DNA of 64,000 nucleotides from Diphasiastrum complanatum. Taxonomy: Eukaryota; Streptophyta; Lycopodiopsida; Lycopodiales; Lycopodiaceae. Position 1 is the first letter of the stretch; each line of letters starts with the position of its first letter. Under the pieces are notes generated by a model, which was not told the origin of the DNA, ran no database searches, and saw only the letters and a list, made by a program, of their open reading frames with translations. Positions 35,878-47,550 of this stretch are shown here, one piece after another. Location of the stretch: the NCBI GenBank assembly GCA_029204225.1, contig CM055111.1:30264164-30328163 (forward strand), read 5' to 3'. The translations under genes were made by a program, and so were the position numbers.

Positions 35878-38436
35878 TTATGCTATCAACTCTCTCCCAT
35901 GACGACCCTTCCATAGAATTAAGCACTCAGAGATAGAACGATTTCTCAATTGTTTATCTCTGGTTCTGAGCACTTTCTCAGGCTCCAAAGGTACACTAAA
36001 CGATAAATCTTCCAAATGGGATAAATCCTGATCCGATCCAACTATATCACCATCATGTAAACTTAGTTTCAAACGAGTTACATGAAATACTGGGTGTGCA
36101 GTTGATTTTCCTTGAAGATCAAGTTCATACACCAAAGAACCAATTCTACGTACAATCCTGAAAGGTCCACAATAATGGGTAGAAAGCTTATAATGCTTCC
36201 TTGTACGTAATGTCTTAGAATCTTTTGGAATCCTAAGATATACCTAGTTGTGAACTTTAAAATCTCTTGGAGATCTCTTAAGATCGGTATAGTGTTTAGC
36301 TCTATCCTGAGCACTTCGGATACTATCCTTAGCCACTTGCAACATTTCTTACATATCATGCAAAAAATCAGCAACATTCTGGATCTTAACAGACTTCGTC
36401 TCAACATTTACTACAGATCTAGGTTGAAAACCGTACATAAGCATAAAAGGACTGTAACCTATAGCAGAATGTTTTCTACTATTATATGCAAACTCAACCA
36501 GTGGGAGATAATCTTCCCAATGAGATTGTCTTTGAGAAACATACGTCCTCAAAATATCTTCCAGAGTTTGATTAGTCCTTTCTATCTGGCCATCTGATTC
36601 AGGATGATCAGAAGAACTTAAACTCAAAGAAGTTTCAAGTTTATGGAATATTACTGACCAAAAGTGAACTGTGAACTTAGGATCTCTATCATTAACCATG
36701 TCACTTTGAGACCATACAACCGAAATAATATTTCAACAAAGATCTGGGCTAAATCAAAAGCCTTTATAGTTGACTTGACTGGTATGGATGCAACTAGCTT
36801 AATTAACTGATCCACTACAACCCAATTAGAATCATTTTGTCGTTGGGTCTTTGGAAGTCCAACTACAAAATCAATAGATATGTTTTCCCATTTCTTATCT
36901 GGGATATCTAACGGATGCAACAAACCACCAGCCTTATGACATTCAGCCTTTGCTAGTTGATAGGACTTGCATTTAACAACATATGGCTTGAGCTTTGGCC
37001 AATAAAATTCTCTTTTAGCCAAGTCCAGAGTCCTGTGTATACCGGGATGTCCTACATAGGGTATGTCATGACATTCAAACAAAATCTTCCATTTGAGCTC
37101 ATCATCACTAGGTACGCAAACTTTTCCATTCTAAAATAGTAATCCATTTCGAATGGTGAACTGTTCCACAATCTTCTTATCTTTCTTAGTTAGTTGAGTC
37201 CCTTTGTGTTTCTGACTCAACACTGTCCACATTTCTTCCGGTCTGAACAATGTTCCAAATGTGACCAAAATGGGAATCTGATTCATATTTTTCTCTCAGA
37301 TATAGATCCGTAGAAATCTGGGTGAATGACAACTCGTTCAGTTCACCGATTTGACAAGAGCATCTGCAACTTGATTAGAGCTGCCTCTTATGTAACGGAT
37401 TTCATGATCGAATTCTTGCATCAATTCAACCCATCTAGTTTTTCTCCCCCGAAAATTATGCTGATTACAAAAATACTTAAGAGGCTGGTGATCCACATAC
37501 ACTACAAACTTACTACCATACAAGTAGTATCTCCAGGTTTTAAGTGCATGGATTACAGCAAACAATTCCTTTTCTTGCGTAGTATAACGCAACTGAGGAC
37601 CAATGAATTTTTTTGCTCTCAAATGCTAGTGGCCTATCCATTTGTAATAGACCAACTGCAGTATCACTTGCGTCCGTTCTCACGACGTAAGGTAAATTTA
37701 AATTTGCAATTTGTATCACGAGAGCTAAAACAATCATTGTTTTAAGTTTCTCAAAACATTGATTTAATTCCTTGTTCCAAACAACTAGCGGACTAGGTTG
37801 ATTCCTCTTTTTCTTTTTATTAACAATTTCTTTTATCAGATTATTAAGTGGTGTTGGTAACTTAGCATAATCCTCAACAAATCTCTTGAAGAAAAGTGTA
37901 AAACCTAAAAAAGACTTTACTTGCCTCACAGTTCTAGAAATTGGCCACTCAATCACAATCTTGATTTTATCCTCGTCAATCTTGATCCCATCTACTGTGA
38001 TCTTATGACCGAGATAAAGCAACTCTTGCTTAAAGAATTCACACTTGGACTCTTTAGCGTAGAAGAACTCCTGACGGAGTTTCATCAAGACGATTTTTAA
38101 GTGTTCCGCCAAGGATTTACTGTAAACGAGAATGTCGTCTAAGAATACAACCACATACTTCACACCATGCAGATTGAAGTAACTACTCCACTTGGCCAGC
38201 CAGTCCTCGACGACCTCAGGTTTCTTCTCCTTCTTCTCTCTCGCATAAACCTCCGGTTGAAAACCAAGATTGGGCGAAGACATCAATTTGACTTGATTCA
38301 ACAGAACCTCCATTTGTCGATCTCTCATCAGATTATGATTATTCATATCATTGAGTGTCGTACTCAACTATTGACAAATCACCATATAAGATGGCGGACC
38401 TGGATTTGCAACTTGATTTGAAGTTTCTTCGGCCAT
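35878..38436 (-). pseudogene. gypsy gag-pol relic with gag-RT fusion
   Basis: The minus strand starts at ATG 38436 (MAEETSNQVANPGPPSYM) and after an early stop gives only the Gag N-terminus up to EDWLAKWSSYFNLHG. At about 38165 it passes in frame straight to mid-RT (KYVVVFLDDILVYS, with FLDD in place of YVDD). The rest of gag, the protease and half of RT are therefore gone. RNase H follows (RTDASDTAVG, YTTQEKELFAVIHAL, GSSNQVADAL). Integrase has the zinc region HPGIHRTLDLAKREFYWPK and the core with ISIDFVVGLP, NDRDPKFTVHFW and ESDGQIERTNQTLE. The C-terminus includes HPVFHVTRLK and a chromodomain-like end (PEKVLRTRDKQLRNRSI, LILWKG, SSWE). Several stops and frameshifts are present. Confidence 0.88.
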
Positions 38437-39218
38437 CTCGATATATCTATCCTAGAAATTACTAAATTTAGTTAATATCAGATTAACTCATAATGAAGTA
38501 CAGTTGACCAAAACCGACTGAAATTCACTCCAGCATGGTCAAATCACTATTTTTAGTCAATTTCATAGATATTACAAGAAACTGGAAAAAACTAAAAATT
38601 TTGAATTTTCGACTTTTAATTTTTTTTAAAAAATTTTACGTTTTCTAAAACTTCGTAAAAAAACCACTGTCAGTTATTAAGCAATCGAAATTGAAAATTC
38701 GATTTACTGTTCGATTCTTAATTTTACTACTTTAATGTCCAATAGACATGCAAGACATATGACATTAAACTGATTTCTTACAATTACGGAATTTTTACAT
38801 AAAATCAAGTTCTACGGAAATTGTCAACTATAAAATCCAATTTTGTATCTAACAGTCAGAGTACATGCGTATGACCACTGAAAATAGATCTAAACTATTC
38901 ATGCATGTTAGAATCACTCTGAGAATTTACATGCAGACATTCCATGCAAGTAATGTATCTCAAAATAGGAAATTGTCATGCATGCAATCAGAACAATTGA
39001 AAATTTTGCCAATTTTGCTCACAAAATTGCAAAACTTCAGATGATCGTATCTTTGGCTATAGGACACCAAATTGGATGTTGTAAAGCTCAGTACAGAGGG
39101 AGACCTAGTGAACAAGACACTTACCACATCAGCCTACCACCTAGGATTCACACATGCTAGTTCAGAACAACCAATTAAGCTGTAGGAGGGCGCACTTTTT
39201 CAAGGCCAAACATCTCAA

Positions 39219-39333
39219 AAACTACCAACCAAGAAGAAGCATCCAATCAATCTCTAGAAACCTCACCCCCAAGCCAATGAACAAGAAGCATGAATGTAGA
39301 GTGAGAGCCTGGCAATGAATCAAGAACCATGAA
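39219..39333 (-). repeat. Extra LTR fragment inside gypsy leader
   Basis: About 110 bases match part of both LTRs (GAAGCATCCAATCAATCTCT through GGCAATGAATCAAGAACCATG). Flanking bases do not match, so a third, partial LTR copy sits in the untranslated leader. The remaining leader (38437-39218 and 39334-40200) has no gene that I recognise. Confidence 0.8.
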
Positions 39334-40200
39334 TTCTTGATTTCTAGAAGTCAAAATTGCTACAAACTTGATGCAATTGAAACATAAGCCTCTACCCATC
39401 AATTTACAGGTCTGATAGCTTGCTGGGAAGGTAAAAAGGAATAAAAATCATGCTGGAAAAAATTCAAAATGATCCTCTTATTGATTTAGAGAAATCTATC
39501 TCCCAAAATTCACCAAAATTGGTTAATTTTTGACACTTTTTGACTTTATACAAACCCAATTGCTAGAACTCTTGGCTCTATCTTCTAGGACAGCTTCAAA
39601 AGACTATGATTCATCTTTTCCTAGCTTCAATTGATGTTCAACAACCTCCTACCATCTAATTTTATGAAAAAAACAAGCAAAAATCATGAATTTTAGCCCT
39701 TTCTTGGTTTTTTCACAATGCCCAATTGGAATCTAATGGCAAGAACGTTTTCCAAATCCACATGCAATCCAAAATACAAAGCTATAACCAACCAATTGAT
39801 CTAAACTTGCTGAATTTTGAATTCTACCCTCCATTTTGTGCCAAAATCATGGAAAACACACCAAATTTGGCCACAAAAGAGCCTAGAATCCAAATACATG
39901 GGAAGATCCAACATGCAAACTTAATTTCAACTACTTCAAAGTGTATTAACTTGCTGGACATTTCAGATCCTTAACTAGTTTTGAGCTACACATGCTAAAA
40001 CTCCAAAAAAGACACCAAAATTGATCTCCTAGCACAATTCTTCATAAACCACAATGAAATTTGAGAGAGATATGGAACGTGCAAATTGAAATTGGGAAGA
40101 TTCACCACCTTGCAACCTTGCTCCACTCCTTGGATGAGAATACCAGTTGAATACCACCAAGCTCCAATGAAAAGCACCACCTCTCCAAACTTGTAAGCCT

Positions 40201-40733
40201 TGCTCTGATACCACTATAAGAGAAGCTCCTTAGATCCTGCTTACAAATCACAACACAATGATAACACACTATGGAGAAACCACCCAACCAAGTAGAAGCA
40301 TCCAATCAATCTCTAGAGGCCTCACCCCCAAGCCAAGGAACAAGAAGCATGAATGTAGAGTGAGAGCCTGGCAATGAATCAAGAACCATGATGAGGAGTA
40401 GGGCGAGTTTGGATCCATTATATAGAGCCAAAAGCATCCTGGGCACATAGCCATGCATAGCCCTAAGTTCCCTATACAAAGATTCACCTAGAATAGAGTC
40501 CTAAGCATGGACCAACTATTCATAGAATTGCTATTGATAACTCTACACATGCATACATTGTCTCATACCTTGTCTAAACTCCATTTAGTGTGTTTTGGGC
40601 CTCACAAGAATATTAGTTACTTCCGTGTCACGTCCAGTATGACGTGGCATAACTAACAGCTTGTTTCATTGGAGTATCGTGTATCCAAGACTAGGAGTAT
40701 ATTGTATCCTATGTACTGGTCATGGACATATCA
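40201..40733 (-). repeat. Gypsy 5' LTR and PBS
   Basis: The LTR is 40214-40733. On the minus strand it starts TGATATGTCCATGACC and ends CTCTTATAG. TGGTATCAGAGCA (reverse complement of 40201-40213) follows without a gap. Confidence 0.88.
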
Positions 40734-41652
40734 CAAGTAGTCCTCAATGGTCTAGGAGATGATTTCACAAACTTGGTCCAAAGTTTTGCCATCCAAGACA
40801 CTTTGCCAACTATTGAAAAGTTTCATAGTGTGCTAGTGGCTGAAGAGTGTAGGATGCTCCACACCAAAGCAAGAATGAATTCATTGTCATTGCAAGATGG
40901 AAATGAGAAAGCCAATTTTTCATTCAAGGGCAAAAAGAAGACCAATGGAGCTAAGAAGAAACATCAAAAGGAGGCCAAAGAAGAAGATGAAACATCAAGC
41001 TCAAAAGGCAAGAAGGACAAATCAAAGTACAAGTGCTTCTTTTGTGGAAAGAAGAGGCACTTTGCATCAGAATGTCTCAAGAAGAAGAAGGCACAAGAGA
41101 ACAAACAAAGCAACATTGCACATCAAGAGGAGGAGGATGAAGAAGAATCATCCTTGATGGTATCCAACACATCACCATCACCCAAGAGAACACAAGTGAA
41201 TCTTGGTGGATTGATAATGGGGCCAGTTCTCACATGACTTTTCAAAAGGACTACTTTTTCAGTCTACTCTCTTATAATGATGTAAAAATATCTACCTTTA
41301 CAACTAGTAATCAAGAGTGTAGAATAAGTGGTATTGGTACTATTCCATTGTACATAGGATCATCCAAAAGGATGAATCTTGAAAATCTCTTTTTTGTACC
41401 TAATTTAACAAAGAACTTGTTAAATGTTGGCCAATTAAGGGATAATGGCCTAGATGTACAATTTAAGCATGGAGGTTGTTTCATCCTTAAGAATGATGAA
41501 TGCATAACAAAAGGATTTAAACAAGGTAGATTGTTTAAATTAGATACTAATGTTGCAATGGAGAGTGTGAGCATGGCAAAGGTGGAGATCACCAATGTGG
41601 AGCTATGGCACAAAAGGTTGGGCGACCCCAACTTCAAAGTTATGGAATCCAT
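40734..41652 (+). pseudogene. Host copia, part 1: gag C-term to pre-integrase
   Basis: This is the left half of a copia relic split by a later insertion. Gag starts at QVVLNGLGDDFTNLVQSFA, cut on the left by the gypsy LTR. The zinc knuckle CFFCGKKRHFASEC is intact in its C-C-H-C pattern. The protease signature is broken by a frame change near 41210: a Trp-Ile-Asp-like stretch ends in a stop and reading resumes at TFQKDYFFSLLSYND. The GAG-pre-integrase domain LWHKRLGDPNFKVMES runs up to the insertion at 41652. The reading frame continues exactly at 46405 once the inserted element and one TCCAT are removed. Confidence 0.9.
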
Positions 41653-42301
41653 TGTGAAAGATTCAACTAGTTTTATCACATTTTGCAATATTTTCATATT
41701 TGACATATTGAGGCCAAAATTTGTCTTAGACTTAGAGGTTGACTTTTCAAAGTTCATTAGTCTAAATTTCATTTGAGTAAACACTTTTTGAAAGTGTGGG
41801 AAAGATAGAATGTGATTTTGAGTAGATTCAATTTGAATAAGTTGGGTACATTGAATCTAGACCCAAAATTGGTAGGGTTAGCATTTTGCTGGGAAAGCCA
41901 AGTGGCCAAATAAGGTTTGGACCTGTTATAAAAGGATGTAACTTGTGGAGAGAGTTATCTTCTCTCTTCTCTATCTCATTTCATGCTTATACATGGTTCT
42001 CTTGGGTCTACTATCCATTGGTGCACTATCTTGGTGATTGCTTGCAATTCTATGTGTAGAATGATCTATATTTGTTATTTTTGGATCCACACGTGTGAAA
42101 TACAGTAGCTTGTTGGTTTTGTACGGACAGCAACAGTACATAATCATTTCATTCAAGTTTGATCAAGTTCTATTAGTGTTTGCATCTCAAATTGTGTGTA
42201 GATGCTGATTTTTCTACATTGGTGAGATTGGTAGTATATTTCTCTTTCTAACCAAAGATCATTCAAGTAGATTGGATCTTAAGGATCTGAAATCTTTCAC
42301 A
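41653..42301 (+). repeat. 5' LTR (649 bp)
   Basis: It has an unusually long inverted terminus: it begins TGTGAAAGATT and ends AATCTTTCACA. A TATA box TATAAAAG lies at 41927-41934. A truncated third copy of this LTR is at 57511-57953. Confidence 0.95.
41927..41934 (+). promoter_or_regulatory. LTR TATA box
   Basis: TATAAAAG, followed by GGATGTAACT. The same motif is conserved at 46029-46036 and 57786-57793 in the other two copies, which supports it as the Pol II core promoter of the family. Confidence 0.75.
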
Positions 42302-42313
42302 TGGTATCAGAGC
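42302..42313 (+). promoter_or_regulatory. Primer-binding site
   Basis: TGGTATCAGAGC immediately after the LTR terminus CACA. The leader to the gag ATG is about 590 bp and holds no other gene. Confidence 0.95.
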
Positions 42314-42901
42314 TTGTGTTTCAGGTTATGATGGAGGAAATCAGATCTATCAATGATTTGGTGAAGATATCAAGTCTAGAGCATGCTAGAGAGGATTCTA
42401 CACCAAAGTCGGATTTTTTGCTTCTGTAGATTGGATCTTTTGTAGATCAAAACACTAAAGAAGTCAATATACTTGTTCAATTCCTATTTTTGAATTCACA
42501 TGCTGGATTTGGCCGATTTTTGGATCGTTGGTTCAGCCTAAGTGTTGGCTTATAGATTGCATATCAAATTTTCAGCATTTGCATGTAGATTTGGAATAGT
42601 CAATTCCTTGTGCTTTTGTCAAAATCCTAATTTTGATTGGATCTCTAGATAGTGAGGTTGCTGAACTTCATTTGAGTGTGTTTCAATCTTAGGAAGTGGC
42701 AAAAGTCATTAGATTGAGGATAGATCATAGGTTGATCAAGATTCCATGATTCTATGTGTTGATTTGCTTGGATAAGTGCTAGAAGAGAATTTGTGAGATA
42801 ATTTCAAATCTTGGTGATTTCTTTTGAAAGCATTTGTTGTTGTTCGAAGGAGTGCTTTGTGCATTGAAGCAGGTTGAAAGAGAAGATCAGGTCATTGCTA
42901 C

Positions 42902-45757
42902 ATGGCAACCTCAATTGGAGTCATGTTGGAAGCCAATGATAGGCTTACCTCAAGTAACTATTCATTGTGGAAAGTAAGGATGGAGTCACTTCTTGAGATG
43001 AATGATGTTTTGGATATTGTTGTAGGTTTGGAGGAGAGACTAGCAACACAACAAGATCAATTGAGGTATGACAAGAGGGCCAAGAAGCCTCTACACATGA
43101 TAAAGATGAATGTTACCAATGAACTTCTCAAGGAAGTTGGTAAGTGCACATCATCTTTGGAAGCTTGGAATTCATTGAAGAAGCTTTATGAATCCAAGTC
43201 TACTTCTAGAGTGTTAATTCTAAGAAGGCAAATCTTTTCTTGTTTGCAAAAGAATGAAGAAAGTCCAAGTACTTTTGTTTTGAGAATGAAAGCATTGAAT
43301 GAGTTAGCTTGCATAGATGAAATTATTAAGGAAGGAGAGCTTATTCAAGTGATTCTTAATGGCTTGTTGGATGCTCGTGCTAACATTGTCTAAAGTATTG
43401 CTATTCAAAAGACTTTGCCAAGTTTGATGGACCTTCAAGAGATCTTGATCAATGAGGAATATAGGCTTCAAGCAAGAGGTGGATTTACATCGACACTTCA
43501 AGAGGATGCTATGTTCACAAAGGGCAAATTCAAGGGCAAAACCAAAAGCAAGTGGTCTAAAGGGAAAGATCAAGTGGATGCTTCTTAAAGTGGCAAAAAG
43601 AAGGATAGATCAAAGCTCAAGTGCTTCTATTGTGGCATCAAAGGACACTTTGCAAGTGAGTGCTACAAGAAGAAGAGAGATCAAGGAGACAAGCAAGGTA
43701 ATCTTACTCTTGATGAGGATGGTTTGGATGTGCAAGATGCAAATGATGATGCTTTTGTGATGTCTTCATGTATGCTTGTTAATGATGGAGATCTAGATCC
43801 TTGGTGGATTGATAGTGGAGCAAGTTCACACATGACCTTTCACAAAGAGTACTTCACTTCTTTGTTGGCATATGGAGATGACAAGAGGGTAATCTACACG
43901 GCCAATGATGGTGAGTGTGCAATCAAAGGGATTGGCACAATTCCTATTTCTCTCTCTACAAATAGAAATGTTCTTTTGGAGGATGTCTTGTTTATTCCAT
44001 CTATTACCAAGAATTTGCTTAGTGTGAGTCAAATGCTAAGTAAGGGCCTCAAGGTGGAGTTTGATGGAGATGCTTGTTTGATCAAAAGGAAGGATGTCTT
44101 GATTGGAAAAGGTAAAAGGCAAGGGAAGTTGTTCAAACTTGATGCTTGTGTTATTGCTAACCAAGTTGGATGTGTTGCAAGGGAGCAAATTTCTATTCAA
44201 GAGGTTTGGCACAAAAGGATGAGACACCTCAACTTCAAGTCATTGGAGGTAATGGCAAGGAAGAAGGTTGTGATTGGTCTTCCAAGTTCCTTAAGTAATG
44301 ACAAGCATGTTTGTGAGTCTTGTGCTTTGTCTAAGTCACATAGACTACATTATACTAGATCTATTTCTAGATCTACAAAGCTTTTTCAACTTGTACATTT
44401 GGATATTCATGGATTTACTACAATCAGCAATAGTGGAGCTAAGATGTATGTAGCATTCATTGATGATTTTAGAAGATTTTGTTGGATCTATCTACTAAAG
44501 AGCAAGGATGAAGTGTATGATGTCTTTGTCAAGTTCAAGAATGCAAGGGAGAACCAATTTTCCACAAAGATCAAGTGCTTGAGAGGTGACAATGGTGGTG
44601 AGTACATATCTAACAAGTTCAAGGCCTTTTGTGATGAGCATGGGATCAAGAGGGAGTATACAACATCAAGGACCCCACAACAAAATGGAGTGGCTGAAAT
44701 GAAGAATAGGACTTTATGTGAAAGTGCTAAAGCTATGAGGTTGAGTGCTAATCTTGACAAACCGTTTTGGGATCAAGCTTTGTTGTGTGTCAATTTCTTG
44801 TGCAATAGGTGGCCGAGTGCTATTTTGGATGGAAGGACACCTTTTGAGATGCTATTCAAGAGGAGGCCGAGTGTCAACTTTCTAAGAACCTTTGGATGCA
44901 CATGCTATGTCAACATTACTCTTGATGATAGGACCAAGGAGGATCCATCTTCAAGAAGAGGTATTTTTGTTGGATATAGTGATCTAAGCTATTGTGTTGG
45001 AAGATTGAGTCAATTCATGCAAGATCCTAGTGAGGAGCATTGGAAGCTAGGAAAGCGAGTTTTGAGGTACATCATTGGAACTCGAGATTTTGGCATATTG
45101 TATGAGGGATCATCATCTAATATTTTTGGATTTTTAGATTCGAACTATGCTGGAGATGTAATGGATAGAAAATCCATTAGTGCTCATTGTATTTTCATAG
45201 GTGATGGAGCTATATCATGGATGTCGAAGAAACAAGCCACTATCTCATTGTCATCTAGTGAGTCCGAGTACAAAACTCTTACACATTGCACAAAAGAGAT
45301 GGTATGGATCAAGAGGATAATCAAGGATCTTCACTTGTTGGATTTTTCAGAGAGACCAATCATATTTTGTGACAATCGATCATCCCAAAGATTGGGTTCT
45401 ACTATCCATTGGTGCACTATACTTGTGATTGCATACAATTCTATGTGTAGAATGATCTATATTTGTTATTTTTGGATCCACAAGTGTGAAATACAATAGC
45501 TTGATGTGACAATCAATCAGCCCAAAGATTGGCATCCAATCCTATCTTTCATGCTAGGAGCAAGCATATTGAGATACAATATCATTTTGTGAGGGAGCGA
45601 GTCATTGCAAAGGAGGTGGAGCTTCAACATGTGTCTTCAAGGGAATGTGTTGCTGATAGTTTCACCAAAGCATTGGGAAAAGACTTGTTCATGAAGCATA
45701 GGACTTCACTTGGAGTATTATCAAAGTCTATGCTAAAACTAGTTGAAGAGGGAGTGT
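42902..45757 (+). pseudogene. copia gag-PR-INT-RNase H, RT deleted
   Basis: Gag starts at MATSIGVMLEANDRLTSSNY. Stops fall at 43393 and near 43585, but the zinc knuckle CFYCGIKGHFASEC is intact. A 591-codon frame (43724-45499) holds protease WWIDSGASSHMTF, pre-integrase VWHKRMRHLNF, and integrase (DDFRRFCWIYLL, GDNGGEYISNKF, QNGVAEMKNRT). At about 44980 the frame runs from GIFVGYSD directly into LSYCVGRLSQFMQD, the segment that normally follows RT, so RT is missing without breaking the frame. RNase H continues (DSNYAGDVMDRKSISAHC) and is then disrupted by an LTR fragment at 45396-45504. The final part reads PIFHARSKHIEIQ and DSFTKALGKDLF. Confidence 0.93.
45368..45532 (+). repeat. LTR fragment between 28-bp repeats in RNase H
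   Basis: Two 28-bp direct repeats (45368-45395 and 45505-45532, three differences) flank 109 bp that match the element's own LTR (3' LTR about 46107-46215). The net gain is 137 bp, which shifts the frame. The second repeat resumes the correct RNase H reading. Confidence 0.9.
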
Positions 45758-46404
45758 GAAAGACTCAACTAGTTTCATCACATTTTGCAATATTTTCATA
45801 TTTGGCATATTGAGGCCAAAACTTGTTTTAGACTTAGAGGTTGACTTTTCAAAGTTCATTAGTCTAAATTTCATTTGAATAGACACTTTTTGAAAGTGTG
45901 GGAAAGATAGAATGCGAGTTTGAGTAGATTCAATTTGAATAAGTTGGGTACATTGAATCTAGACCCAAAATTGGTAGGGTTAGCATTTTGGTGGGAAAGC
46001 CAAGTGGCCAAATAGAGTTTGGACCTACTATAAAAGGATGTAACTCGTGGAGAGAGTTATCTTCTCTCTTCTCTATCTCATTTCATGCTTATACATGGTT
46101 CTCTTGGGTTCTACTATCCATTGGTGCACTATCTTGGTGATTGCTTGTAATTCTATGTGTAGAATGATCTATATTTGCTATTTTTGGATGCACACGTGTG
46201 AAATACAGTAGCTTGATGGTTTTGTACGGACAACAACAGTACATAATCATTTCATTCAAGTTTGATCAAGTTCTATTAGTGTTTGCATCTCAAATTGTGT
46301 GTAGATGCTGATTTTTCTACATTGGTGAGATTGGTAGTGTATTTCTCTTTCTAACCAAAGATCATTCAAGTAGATTGGATCTTAAGGACCTGAAATCTTT
46401 CACA
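45755..46404 (+). repeat. 3' LTR (650 bp)
   Basis: Begins TGTGAAAGACTC, ends AATCTTTCACA, followed by TCCAT. The TATA box is at 46029-46036. Confidence 0.95.
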
Positions 46405-46940
46405 TCCATGTGTGCAAAGGAGCTTGCACTCGGCCTCCCCAGGATCTTGGCAAAATGTGAAAAGCATTGTGAGGCTTGTAGCCTCTCAAAGGCTCATAAG
46501 CTTCCATTCTCAAGATCTAACACTCCTCTTGAAATCATGCATTCGGATGTGCATAGCTTCTCTCAAACAATTAATGGTGGTGCTAAGTACTATGTAACCT
46601 TCATTGATGATCATTCTAGATATTCTTGTCTTGTGAATCTTTCGTGTTTGATTCATTTGTAAAGTTCAAAACTCTAGTTGAAAATCAACTTAGTACCAAG
46701 ATCCAAGTATTAAGAAGTGGTAATGAAGGAGGGTATATCTCTAATAAGTTGATAGAGTTTTGTAATTCTAATGACATTAAGAGGGAGTTATCTTGTCCTT
46801 ATACCCCTCAACAAAATGGGGTGGCCGAGAGGAAAATTAGATCTCTTTGTGAGTGTGCTGAAGCCTTAAGGCTAGATGCTTCTCTACCAAAACCATTTTG
46901 GGATGAGGCAATCACTTGTGCTAACTTCTTATGCAATTAA
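46405..46940 (+). pseudogene. Host copia, part 2: integrase
   Basis: This continues part 1 in frame (ES then MCAKELALGLP). It has CEACSLSKAHKLPFSR and the integrase core with YVTFIDDHSRYSC. A small deletion and frame change near 46640 follow, then SGNEGGYISNKL with the catalytic Asp changed in context, QNGVAERKIRSLCEC and WDEAITCANFLCN. It stops at 46938 and nothing of RT or RNase H follows, so the host was already 3' truncated. Confidence 0.9.
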
Positions 46941-47550
46941 ATGTCGCATTACTTGCTTTTTATTATTCTTGCATAAAACGTTCATGGATTTTGTCCTATC
47001 TTGTTCTGTATAATGCTTATTCCATATTGCTCTCCCACAGATTTGAACTAGCTAGTCAAAATTACCGTGGTTGTCTACAATGCCTCAACTGGTTCTAAGT
47101 AGAAAGTTAGACCAATAATTTAAAATAGCAACTAAGTAGTTATCAGAATAACCATGGCTGTCTAAGACGTCTCAAATTGTTTTGTAACTTCAAGGAATTT
47201 GCGAAAAAACTTATTTATTCATGGTTGGTATTAACAAGTAATTACATATACTATTCATATAGAGCAAGGGCAATACTAACATGGTATCAAGCTAAATCTC
47301 TAAATGCCACTTTCCAACATATGATATGTTCACAAATTTCATCTCACCTATCGGGCTCGTCGATAGGGTTTGGCACTGCCCATAGTACCATAATTTGCAT
47401 TTGGGCTGATAGTGGACAACTGGCACATTTTCATTGGCTCTTAATACAGACGTTCAGAGCCATAGTGTAACAACATGTCAACTAAAGGGCAGTTGAAGGG
47501 CCCAAATGACAAATTATGCCCGTTAGTAGGCATGGGCAGGCTTGTTACCC
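46941..47550. other. Intergenic; possible LTR end near 47280
   Basis: No gene is recognised. CTAACATGGTATCAAGC at 47276-47292 resembles an LTR end followed by a PBS, so part of 46941-47280 may be a decayed LTR. A GC-richer block begins near 47500 and leads to the hairpin. Confidence 0.35.

Larger units (their letters stand above)
35361..40733 (-). mobile_element. Chromovirus-like gypsy element, internally deleted
   Basis: A minus-strand Ty3/gypsy element with both LTRs: 5' at 40214-40733 and 3' at 35361-35820, the latter truncated by about 40 bp at its end. A PBS lies at 40201-40213, a long leader at 38437-40200, a fused gag/pol relic, and PPT AAGGAGGGAAGAA (35821-35833, reverse complement). 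LTRs are roughly 90-95% alike with a 19-bp indel (GGACCAACTATTCATAGAA only in the 5' LTR). No target duplication is found because the left end is truncated. Copia relics on its two flanks are not halves of one element. Confidence 0.88.
41653..46404 (+). mobile_element. Nested copia element lacking RT, TSD TCCAT
   Basis: 4752 bp, flanked by TCCAT at 41648-41652 and 46405-46409. It contains the 5' LTR (41653-42301), PBS, gag-protease-integrase, then RNase H without any reverse transcriptase, a polypurine tract (GAAGAGGGAG, 45745-45754) and the 3' LTR (45755-46404). It inserted into another copia relic. The LTRs differ at only a handful of sites. Because RT is missing, its movement would have needed enzyme from a relative, unless the loss came after insertion. 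Confidence 0.95.

Noticed and set aside
34344-41652. Single copia element split by the gypsy insertion at 35,361-40,733
   Set aside because: The left flank has already reached the protease while the right flank restarts inside gag, and the two gag sequences belong to different families. The gypsy left LTR is also truncated and has no target duplication.
47270-47300. A definite LTR-PBS junction
   Set aside because: Only TGGTATCA-AGC is present, with one base missing, and there is no identifiable LTR pair or gag. Kept as a note only.
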